Assembly (NCBI GenBank): GCA_016719755.1
Contig: JADJYM010000011.1
Location: forward strand, 310,001 to 374,000
Direction of reading: 5' to 3'
Length of the DNA stretch: 64,000 nucleotides
Source: Novosphingobium sp.
GTDB taxonomy: Bacteria > Pseudomonadota > Alphaproteobacteria > Sphingomonadales > Sphingomonadaceae
Below the pieces are notes generated by a model that did not search any database, had not been told where the DNA came from, and saw only the letters and a program-made list of their open reading frames with translations. Position 1 is the first letter of the stretch; every line of letters begins with the position of its first letter. Below, piece by piece: positions 34,978 through 42,331 of this stretch. Both the position numbers and the translations under genes were made by a program.

Positions 34978-35016
34978 CCTCTTGCGCGCCGTGCAGCGCG
35001 GGACCATCTAGCCTCC

Positions 35017-35277
35017 ATGCAAAGTGAAAATCCCCTGTTCGCCGATCTCGCCAAGCTGCTCAACTCTGCGGCTGGCACCATGGCCGGAATGGGCCGCGAA
35101 GCCCGCGAAGCCGCGCGTGAGCGGATGAAGGAAGCCATGGGCGGGCTTGACTTCGTCAGCCGCGACGAATTCGACGCGGTGAAGGATATGGCCGCCAAGG
35201 CGCTGGACGAAAACGAAAAGCTGGCCGCGCGCATCGCCGCGCTGGAAGCCACTGCGAAGCCCAAGGCGAAGAAGTAA
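35017..35277 (+). CDS. ubiK: UbiK-family (BMFP) protein
   Basis: An 86-residue, mostly helical protein ending in a coiled coil (ALDENEKLAARIAALEAT) and a Lys-rich tail, characteristic of the BMFP/UbiK family. UbiK is an accessory factor for aerobic ubiquinone biosynthesis and associates with UbiJ and membranes. The internal FVSRDEFDAVKDMA is the family's most conserved part. Confidence 0.88.
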   Translation: MQSENPLFADLAKLLNSAAGTMAGMGREAREAARERMKEAMGGLDFVSRDEFDAVKDMAAKALDENEKLAARIAALEATAKPKAKK

Positions 35278-35337
35278 CCGCCTGCGCCTCCCTTCGCGGA
35301 GGTTGAACCCCACCCCGTTTCCCGCCACACCCGCGCG

Positions 35338-35940
35338 ATGGAATTGCGCGCCGAGGCCATTGTCTGTGCCCACCGCCCCCACGGCGAGACGGCGGCGATT
35401 GCCCGGCTGCTGACGGCGGAGCGCGGCCTGATCGCGGTCTATGTCGCGGGCGGGCGCGGGCGCCAGCTGCGCCCGGTGCTGATCCCGGGCAACGTGGTGG
35501 AAGCGCAGGTCCGCTCGCGCTCGGAAAATCAGCTGCCGTTTGCCCGGCTGGAACTGCTCACCAGCCGGGGGCCGTGGCTGACCGAGCCGCTGCCCGCCGC
35601 CGCCATCGGCTGGACCTGTTCGCTGACCGCCGCCGCCTTGCCCGAACGCCATGCCTATCCGGGCCTGTTTGCCGCGCTGTCGGCGCTGCTCGCTGCGGTG
35701 TGCCACGCCCCCTCCGCGCGCGGCTGGCTGCCCGGGCTGCTGACCTATGAGGCGCTGCTGCTGCGCGAACTGGGCTATGGCGGCGATGTGGTGCGCGCGC
35801 AGGGCGAGGACTGGGCAGCGCAGCTTGCCGCCTTCGATGCCTCGGGCGCGCGGCTGGAACGCTATCCGCTTGCCGAACGTCGCGGCGATGTTATGGGAGC
35901 GCGCGCCATGCTGCGCGAGCGGCTGGCACGGATTACATAG
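35338..35940 (+). CDS. recO: DNA repair protein RecO
   Basis: A 200-residue protein. The N-terminal OB-fold starts [21 protein letters not shown] with the GGRGR loop, followed by a helical domain ([15 protein letters not shown]). RecO loads RecA onto SSB-coated gaps with RecR. It is slightly short for the family and lacks a C-terminal zinc finger, as in other alphaproteobacteria. leuB starts 14 bases downstream. Confidence 0.92.
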   Translation: MELRAEAIVCAHRPHGETAAIARLLTAERGLIAVYVAGGRGRQLRPVLIPGNVVEAQVRSRSENQLPFARLELLTSRGPWLTEPLPAAAIGWTCSLTAAALPERHAYPGLFAALSALLAAVCHAPSARGWLPGLLTYEALLLRELGYGGDVVRAQGEDWAAQLAAFDASGARLERYPLAERRGDVMGARAMLRERLARIT

Positions 35941-35954
35941 AAGCGGAAAACCCC

Positions 35955-36998
35955 ATGAAGATTGCGGTATTCGCCGGCGACGGCATCGGTCCCGAGGTTA
36001 CGGCTCAGGCCGTTCGCGTGCTCCAGGCGCTGGGCCTGCCCGGGCTGGAACTCACCGAAGGCGATGTCGGCGGCGCGGCCTACAAGAAGCACGGCCACCC
36101 GCTGCCCGAAGCGACGCTGGAGATTGCCCGCCAATCGGACGCGATCCTGTTCGGCGCGGTCGGCGATTTCGATTGCGACCATCTGGAACGCCATCTGCGC
36201 CCCGAACAGGCAATCCTGGGCCTGCGCAAGGAAATGGGCTTTTTCGCCAACCTGCGCCCGGCCAGGGTCTTCGCGGGGCTGGAAGATGCCTCCGCGCTGC
36301 GCCCCGAAGTCGCCAGCGCGATCGATCTGCTGATCGTGCGCGAACTGAACGGCGACGTCTATTTCGGCGAAAAGGGCATCCGCACTCTGCCGGATGGCCG
36401 CCGCCAGGGCTGGGACATGATGTCCTATGCCGAAGACGAAGTGCGCCGCATCGCCCATGTCGGCTTCAAGGCCGCGCAGGGTCGCCGGGGCAAGCTGTGC
36501 TCGGTCGACAAGGCCAACGTGCTGGAAACCTCGCAGCTGTGGCGCGACGTGGTGATCGAGGTTTCGGCTGAATACCCCGACGTCGAGCTGAGCCATATGT
36601 ACGTCGATAACGCCGCGATGCAGCTGGTGCGCAATCCCGGCCAGTTCGATACCATCGTCACCGGCAACCTGTTCGGCGATATCCTGTCCGATCAGGCGAG
36701 CATGTGCGTGGGCTCGATCGGCCTGCTTGCCTCGGCCAGCCTGGCGGAGGGCACCTGCGGGCTTTACGAGCCGATCCACGGCTCCGCGCCCGACATCGCG
36801 GGGCAGGATCTGGCGAACCCGATGGCCACGGTGCTGTCCGCCGCCATGCTGCTGCGCCACTCTTTCGGGCTGGAGGCTCAGGCCGCGCGGATCGAGGCGG
36901 CGGTCGGCAAGGCGCTGACCGATGGTATTCGCGGCGGCGATCTGGGCGGCAGCCTTGGCACCCGCGCGATTGGCGACGCGATCCTGGAGCGGCTGTGA
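35955..36998 (+). CDS. leuB: 3-isopropylmalate dehydrogenase
   Basis: A 347-residue beta-decarboxylating dehydrogenase in leucine synthesis. It has [13 protein letters not shown], the substrate Arg region [12 protein letters not shown] and [16 protein letters not shown]. It also carries the metal/NAD motifs VDNAAMQL and [16 protein letters not shown], and [12 protein letters not shown]. It lies close to recO and the glycosyltransferase gene, without other leu genes nearby. Confidence 0.96.
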   Translation: MKIAVFAGDGIGPEVTAQAVRVLQALGLPGLELTEGDVGGAAYKKHGHPLPEATLEIARQSDAILFGAVGDFDCDHLERHLRPEQAILGLRKEMGFFANLRPARVFAGLEDASALRPEVASAIDLLIVRELNGDVYFGEKGIRTLPDGRRQGWDMMSYAEDEVRRIAHVGFKAAQGRRGKLCSVDKANVLETSQLWRDVVIEVSAEYPDVELSHMYVDNAAMQLVRNPGQFDTIVTGNLFGDILSDQASMCVGSIGLLASASLAEGTCGLYEPIHGSAPDIAGQDLANPMATVLSAAMLLRHSFGLEAQAARIEAAVGKALTDGIRGGDLGGSLGTRAIGDAILERL

Positions 36999-36999
36999 C

Positions 37000-38124
37000 A
37001 TGACCCTGCGCCTCGGCATCGTTCTTCCGACCTACAACGAGCGCGGCAATCTGCGCGGAATGGTCGAGCGGCTCGATGCGGCGCTGGCCGGGATCGCCTG
37101 GGAAGTCATCGTTGTCGATGACAACAGCCCCGACGGCACGGCGGACGAGGCGCGCGCGATTGGCCGCGAGGATCCCCGCGTGCGGGTGATCCAGCGGATC
37201 GGGCGGCGCGGGCTGTCTTCCGCCGCGATCGAGGGGATGTGCGCCACCGCCGCGCCGGTCGTCGCGGTGATGGACGCCGACCACCAGCACGATCCCGCGC
37301 TGCTCCCGGGAATGCTCTCCGCGATCGAAAGCGGGGATTACGACCTGGCCTATGCCAGCCGCTTTGCCGAAGGCGCAAGCACCGAGGCATGGGGCCGGCC
37401 CGACCGGGTCAAGGCTTCGGGCCTGGCCAACCGCATCGCCAACAAGGTCACCGGCGTCGAACTGACCGACCCGATGAGCGGCTATTTCATGCTGCGCAGC
37501 GAAGTGCTGCGCGCCGATGCGCACCGCCTGTCGGGCGTGGGTTTCAAGATCCTGCTCGATATCCTCGCCACGGTCGAACAGCCGCTGCGGATCAAGGAAG
37601 TGCCGATGCATTTCGCCGCCCGCGCGGACGGGGAAAGCAAGCTTGACCGCACGGTGGTGTTCGAATTCCTCGTCGGGCTGTACGACAAGTGGCTGGGCCG
37701 GATCATCCCGACCCGCTTTGCGCTGTTCGGCACCATCGGCGCGCTGGGCGTGGTGGTCCACATGGCCGTGCTGGCCATGGTGCTGGGCCTGTTCGGCGCC
37801 GAATTTGCCGTCAGCCACTATCCCAAGGAAACCGCCTTCATCGCCGGGCAGACCACGGCGGCGCTGGTGGCGATGACCTTCAACTTCGTGCTCAACAACG
37901 AACTGACCTATGCCGACAAGCGGCTGCGCGGGTTCCTGCCGCTGCTGACCGGCTGGGTGCGGTTCCTGCTGACCTGCGCGTTTGGCCTGCTGGCCAACAT
38001 CGGCGCGGCGACTGCCTTGGTGCGGATCGGGTTCAATCCCTATCCCGCCGCGATTGTCGGGATCGTGCTGGGTTCGGTGTGGAACTTCGCGCTGTCGAGC
38101 AAGTTCGTCTGGGGCAAGTATTGA
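37000..38124 (+). CDS. GT2 glycosyltransferase fused to a GtrA-like membrane domain
   Basis: The protein is 374 residues. Residues 1-230 are a dolichyl-phosphate-mannose-synthase-like GT2 domain (GIVLPTYNERGNLRGM, VDDNSPDGTADEA, MDADHQHDP with the DxD metal site, and DPMSGYFMLRSEVL). Residues 240-374 form four GtrA-type transmembrane helices. It should transfer a sugar to polyprenyl phosphate. It begins 1 base after the leuB stop. A PMT-type transferase that could use the product is encoded convergently just downstream. Confidence 0.9.
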   Translation: MTLRLGIVLPTYNERGNLRGMVERLDAALAGIAWEVIVVDDNSPDGTADEARAIGREDPRVRVIQRIGRRGLSSAAIEGMCATAAPVVAVMDADHQHDPALLPGMLSAIESGDYDLAYASRFAEGASTEAWGRPDRVKASGLANRIANKVTGVELTDPMSGYFMLRSEVLRADAHRLSGVGFKILLDILATVEQPLRIKEVPMHFAARADGESKLDRTVVFEFLVGLYDKWLGRIIPTRFALFGTIGALGVVVHMAVLAMVLGLFGAEFAVSHYPKETAFIAGQTTAALVAMTFNFVLNNELTYADKRLRGFLPLLTGWVRFLLTCAFGLLANIGAATALVRIGFNPYPAAIVGIVLGSVWNFALSSKFVWGKY

Positions 38125-38140
38125 CCGCGCCTGCCTGAGT

Positions 38141-38244
38141 CCTCCCCCTTGAGGGGGAGGGTTGGGTGGGGGTGTTTGGACGCTGGAAGGGGTTGCCGAA
38201 ACTGGCGCCGAACCCCCACCCCAACCCCTCCCCACGGGGAGGGG
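38141..38244. repeat. Dispersed palindromic repeat, copy 2
   Basis: CCTCCCCCTT-GAGGGGGAGG (38141-38160) opens the element and CCCCTCCCC-AC-GGGGAGGGG closes it. The middle contains TTTGGACGCTGG and TGGCGCCGAACCCCC. It is the reverse complement of the 30443-30528 element, with about 18 extra bases in the centre. Confidence 0.8.
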
Positions 38245-38259
38245 CGATTCAGGGGCGCC

Positions 38260-39540
38260 CTACCGCCAGCTCCTCAGCCACATCCACTGCTCGAAACTCG
38301 GCCGTCCGCAGCACAGCTTGGCGGCGGAGATGATCGGGTAGAAATAGAGGAACATCGCCGCGCTGATCGCCAGTGCCGCCGGCATCAGCCAGCGCCAGCG
38401 ATCCTGCCGCCGCCACAGCGCCTCCAGCGCCAGCGCCAGGCAGGCCATCAGGAAGGTCGCGGGCAGCAGGTAGTGGTAATAGAACTGGATCGGCTTGGTC
38501 GAAAGCGCCCACATCCCCAGGCTGGCGAGATAGAGCAGGGCAAAGGCCAGCGCGTCATGCCGCCGCCGCCACAGTCCGGCCCACAGGCACCACAGCACGG
38601 CCGGCAGGCCCGCCAGCATGGTAAAGGGATTGCCGATCAGCACGATCCCGCGCTGCGCCCCGTCAACCGGCTGGTAGAGGTACCAGATCGCCCGCCAGTT
38701 GCCGACCCACTGGTACCACTGCGAACGATAGGGGTGCAGCCGCTTCACGCTGTCCTGCAGTTCCAGCATATAGCGGTGCCAGCCGATGGGATCGTAGGGA
38801 TTTACCGCGTCCTTCGCATAGTGGAACGCGGGCCAGTAGGTCAGCCAGTAGACGCATAGCGGCAGCAGGCCGAGCCAGACCCCGGCTTCCAGCAGCGAGA
38901 TTCCCGGCACCGGCGCTCCGCCGCGCGCCCACAGGAAGCGGGCGCGGTGCTGCCACAGCCGCGGCAGCAGAAAGGCCAGACCGGGGAGCGCAATGGCCAC
39001 CGCGATCGACCACTTCGCCCCCAGCGCCAGACCAGCGCACAGCCCCGCCAGCGCCAGCCGCCAGCGGCCCTGCCGGGGCAGGCGCACGGCGGCGGCGAAC
39101 TGCCACAGCGCGGCCATCCCCAGGCAGGCCATGATCATGTCGAGCATGGCGATCCGGCTGTGGATAAACCACAGGAAATTGGTGGCGAGCAGGGCCATGG
39201 CGATCAGCGCGGCATCGCGCCGCCCGCTGGCGAACCAGACCAGCCGCGAAAAGGCGAACAGGCCCAGCGCCCCGGCAAACGCCGAAGGCAGACGCCAGTA
39301 GAGTGGTTTGTCCCCCAACCACTGGATCGACCAGGCCAGCACCTGCTTGGCCAGCAGCGGGTGTTCGGGATTGGCCCGCACCCCCTCGATCAGCTTCCGC
39401 GCGGCGGGGACGTAATGCACCTCGTCGAAGTAGATCCGCGAGGGGATGCCCAGCCGCCACCACACCAGGGCGAGGAAAAACACCGCGATCACCGCGCACC
39501 AGTCGGCCGGGTCCTGCTCAGTCGTGAAAGCGGCGCGCAT
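38260..39540 (-). CDS. PMT-family (GT39-like) membrane glycosyltransferase
   Basis: A 426-residue polytopic membrane protein with about nine to eleven helices. The first periplasmic loop has FDEVHYVPAARKLIEG followed by NPEHPLLAK, the acidic catalytic loop of phospholipid-carrier-dependent mannosyl/arabinosyl transferases. A later loop (WPAFHYAKDAVNPYDP) and a C-terminal SFEQWMWLRSW are present. It likely uses polyprenyl-phosphate sugar to modify protein or lipid. The ATG at 39540 is preferred over a TTG at 39576. Confidence 0.88.
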   Translation of the reverse strand: MRAAFTTEQDPADWCAVIAVFFLALVWWRLGIPSRIYFDEVHYVPAARKLIEGVRANPEHPLLAKQVLAWSIQWLGDKPLYWRLPSAFAGALGLFAFSRLVWFASGRRDAALIAMALLATNFLWFIHSRIAMLDMIMACLGMAALWQFAAAVRLPRQGRWRLALAGLCAGLALGAKWSIAVAIALPGLAFLLPRLWQHRARFLWARGGAPVPGISLLEAGVWLGLLPLCVYWLTYWPAFHYAKDAVNPYDPIGWHRYMLELQDSVKRLHPYRSQWYQWVGNWRAIWYLYQPVDGAQRGIVLIGNPFTMLAGLPAVLWCLWAGLWRRRHDALAFALLYLASLGMWALSTKPIQFYYHYLLPATFLMACLALALEALWRRQDRWRWLMPAALAISAAMFLYFYPIISAAKLCCGRPSFEQWMWLRSWR

Positions 39541-39618
39541 GAGAGGCGGATTATCCGGCGCGGCGCGCAAGCGCAACGCCCTTGCCCCGCCAATCCTCCC
39601 CCCTTAAAGCCAGCCGCC

Positions 39619-40824
39619 ATGAAGCGTACCACCGGAACCGACCGATCGATCACCCGCACCTGGCGCAAGGCCACCCAGGCCGTGCGCGCGGGCACCTGGC
39701 GCAGCGAGCAGGGGGAGACCAGCGAGGCGCTGTTCCTGACCTCCGGCTTTGCCTACGACAATGCCGAAACCGCCGCCGCGCGGTTCCGGGGCGACCAGCA
39801 GGGGATGACCTATTCCCGCCTCCAGAACCCGACCGTGGCCATGCTGGAGGAACGCATCGCCATGCTCGACGGGGCAGAGGCGTGCCGCGTCCAGGCGTCC
39901 GGCATGGCGGCAATGACCGCCGCGCTGCTGTGCCAGCTGAGCGTGGGCGACCATGTGGTTGCCGGGCGCGCCGCCTTCGGTTCGTGCCGCTGGCTGGTCG
40001 ATCAGCTGCTGCCGCGCTTCGGGATCACCGCCACCACCATCGACGCGCGCGACAACGCCGCGTGGGAAGCCGCGATCCAGCCCAACACCAAGGTGTTCTT
40101 CTTTGAAACGCCCGCCAATCCGACGATGGACGTGGTCGACCTGGCTTTCGTCTGCGGCCTCGCCAGATCGCGCGGGATCGTCTCGGTGGTCGACAACGCC
40201 TTTGCCACCCCGGCGCTGCAGCGCCCGATCGAATGGGGTGCGGACGTGGTTGCCTATTCCGCCACCAAGCTGATGGACGGGCAGGGCCGGGTGCTGGCCG
40301 GCGCCGTTTCCGGATCGGCCGATTTCATCAACAACGTCCTGCTGCCGTTCCAGCGCAACACGGGGCCGAACCTTTCGCCGTTCAACGCCTGGGTGGTGCT
40401 GAAGGGTCTGGAAACGCTCGATCTACGTGTGAAGAAGCAAAGCGAAAACGCTCTGCAGGTTGGGAAATTCCTGGAAGGTCGGGTGCCGCGCATCAACTTC
40501 CCGGGCCTGCCCAGCCATCCCCAGCACGAACTGGCGATGAAGCAGATGGACGCCTGCGGCCCGATCTTTTCGTTCGAGGTGGAGGGGCGCGAGCAGGCCC
40601 ATGGGCTGCTCGATGCGCTGGAGCTGATCGACATCTCCAACAACATCGGCGATTCGCGCTCGCTGATGTGCCACAACGCCTCGACCACCCACTATTCCGT
40701 CAGTGCCGAAGCGCGCGCGGAAATGGGCGTGAGCGAAGGGATGCTGCGGCTCAACGTCGGGCTGGAAGACCCGCTCGACCTGATCGACGATCTCGACAGG
40801 GCGCTGAAGGCGGTCGGGCTGTAG
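39619..40824 (+). CDS. metZ: O-succinylhomoserine sulfhydrylase
   Basis: A 401-residue PLP enzyme of the Cys/Met metabolism family that makes homocysteine directly from O-succinylhomoserine and sulphide. It has YSRLQNPTVAMLEERIAMLDG, ETPANPTMDVVDL, the PLP Lys217 in AYSATKLMDGQGR, and STTHYSVSAEARAEMGV near the end. The KLMDGQGR variant is typical of MetZ rather than cystathionine beta-lyase. It may share a transcript with apaG, 111 bases downstream. Confidence 0.93.
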   Translation: MKRTTGTDRSITRTWRKATQAVRAGTWRSEQGETSEALFLTSGFAYDNAETAAARFRGDQQGMTYSRLQNPTVAMLEERIAMLDGAEACRVQASGMAAMTAALLCQLSVGDHVVAGRAAFGSCRWLVDQLLPRFGITATTIDARDNAAWEAAIQPNTKVFFFETPANPTMDVVDLAFVCGLARSRGIVSVVDNAFATPALQRPIEWGADVVAYSATKLMDGQGRVLAGAVSGSADFINNVLLPFQRNTGPNLSPFNAWVVLKGLETLDLRVKKQSENALQVGKFLEGRVPRINFPGLPSHPQHELAMKQMDACGPIFSFEVEGREQAHGLLDALELIDISNNIGDSRSLMCHNASTTHYSVSAEARAEMGVSEGMLRLNVGLEDPLDLIDDLDRALKAVGL

Positions 40825-40833
40825 GGCGATTCG

Positions 40834-40862
40834 CGTCGTCCCGGATCAGGCCCGGGATGACG
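40834..40862. repeat. Short palindromic repeat
   Basis: CGTCGTCCCGG-ATCAGGC-CCGGGATGACG. It has the same family layout as the copies at 29412, 42202 and 49992. Confidence 0.75.
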
Positions 40863-40935
40863 GGAACCGTGCGCCCCACCGACCTGCCCCAAAGGCCCAT
40901 TGCAGCGGCGCGGCGTGCGCATTACGTTGGCGGCT

Positions 40936-41334
40936 ATGAAGGAGCTGTTCCAGCACCACGCCATGACCGATGGCATGATCGTGCGCGTCGCGGTCAGCTT
41001 TCTGCCCGATCAATCGCAGATCGAGGCGGGCAAATGGTTCTGGGTCTATCACATCCGGATCGAGAACCACGGGGCCGAGGCGGCGCAGCTGATCAGCCGC
41101 CACTGGCGCATCACCGACGGGCGCGGCATGATCCAGCTGATCGACGGCGCGGGCGTGGTCGGCGAACAGCCGGTGATCGAACCGGGGCGCAGCCACGATT
41201 ATGTTTCCGGCTGCCCGCTGGGCACGCCGCACGGCTCGATGGAAGGCCACTTTACCTTCCGCCGGGGCGATGGTTCGACGTTCGAGGCGGCGATCCCGTT
41301 CTTTCCTTTGGCGGCTCCGGCCGAGGCGGGGTGA
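40936..41334 (+). CDS. apaG: ApaG-domain protein
   Basis: A 132-residue immunoglobulin-like fold protein with the family segments FWVYHIRIENHGAEAAQLISR, HWRITDGRG and GVVGEQPVIEPG, plus PLGTPHGSMEGHF. ApaG is linked to diadenosine polyphosphate metabolism and to Co/Mg effects, with no defined biochemistry. The ATG at 40936 precedes an internal GGAG, and the upstream frame back to 40900 is not needed. Confidence 0.92.
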   Translation: MKELFQHHAMTDGMIVRVAVSFLPDQSQIEAGKWFWVYHIRIENHGAEAAQLISRHWRITDGRGMIQLIDGAGVVGEQPVIEPGRSHDYVSGCPLGTPHGSMEGHFTFRRGDGSTFEAAIPFFPLAAPAEAG

Positions 41335-41393
41335 ACTGATCCGCCACCGTTTTCCAATTGCCCCTGGCCCCCACTCCCCATAGGGATGCGGGC

Positions 41394-42176
41394 ATGAAGC
41401 GGACCCATCTGCCCCTCAACGCCCTGCGCGTGTTCGATGCGGCGGCGCGGCATCTGTCGTTTACCCGCGCGGCGGACGAGCTGGCGGTAACGCCTGCGGC
41501 CGTGGGCCAGCAGATCCGCGCGCTGGAAGATGTGCTGGGGGTGGTCCTGTTCCGCCGCACGCCCAAGGGGCTGGAACTGACCGAGGAAGCCCAGGCCGGG
41601 CTTGAGGCGCTGCGCACCGGGTTCCTGCATTTCGAGGACGCGGTTCAGGCAATGCAGGCCGGGCAATCCAGCCATGTCTACACCATCGCCGCGCCGCGCG
41701 AATTCTATGCCGTGTGGCTTGCCCCCCGGCTTGCCGCGTTCCGCGCGGCCAATCCCGAAGTGCGGTTCCACCTGCTGGAGGGCGAGGCGACCGACTTTAC
41801 CGAGGCCAACCTCGATCTTGCGGTGCGCTGGGCCGAAGGGCCGGGCGAACTGGAAGGCGCGCAGCTGGGCCAGGCCGCGCACTGCGTGGTGGGTAGCGGC
41901 GAATGGATCGCCTGGCCCGGCGATCCCCAGCCGGGCGGTCCGGGCAGCGAACTGCCGCTGATCGTTGGCGATGCCGGGCTTGCGCTGGCCTCCGCGGCGG
42001 CGGGCCTGGGCAAGGCGCGGGTGCCCGCGCTGCTGGCGGAAAGCTGGCTGAGCCTTGGCCGCCTGGGGGATGCCGGCGCGCTTGAACCCTGCCGCCGCGC
42101 CTATTGGCTGGTCGCCCCGCTGCCGCAGTGGCGGCAGAAGAAGGTCAGGGCGCTGGTGGCCTTTCTGACTGCCTGA
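41394..42176 (+). CDS. LysR-family transcriptional regulator (GcvA-like)
   Basis: A 260-residue protein with HTH PLNALRVFDAAARHLSFTRAADEL and TPAAVGQQIRALEDVLG, the signature of the GcvA/AmpR branch. The effector domain is shorter than usual. There is no divergent partner gene, so its target is unknown. The ATG at 41394 gives the family-typical MKRTHLPLNALRVF start. Confidence 0.88.
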   Translation: MKRTHLPLNALRVFDAAARHLSFTRAADELAVTPAAVGQQIRALEDVLGVVLFRRTPKGLELTEEAQAGLEALRTGFLHFEDAVQAMQAGQSSHVYTIAAPREFYAVWLAPRLAAFRAANPEVRFHLLEGEATDFTEANLDLAVRWAEGPGELEGAQLGQAAHCVVGSGEWIAWPGDPQPGGPGSELPLIVGDAGLALASAAAGLGKARVPALLAESWLSLGRLGDAGALEPCRRAYWLVAPLPQWRQKKVRALVAFLTA

Positions 42177-42201
42177 TCGGGCTGGCGCTCACTCTTCCGA
42201 T

Positions 42202-42232
42202 CACCGTCACCCCGGATCAGGTCCGGGAGGGT
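42202..42232. repeat. Short palindromic repeat
   Basis: CACCGTCACCCCGGA-TCAGG-TCCGGGAGGGTG. It is a degenerate copy of the CGTCAxCCCGG family. Confidence 0.65.
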
Positions 42233-42331
42233 GCCGCCGCCTGACAGTCCGCCCGCGCGCACGAATTCATGGGCCATTCAGCGCCCCCGGCGCCATTTCC
42301 CCCCAAGTTGGATCGAAGGGGGACTTTTTCG

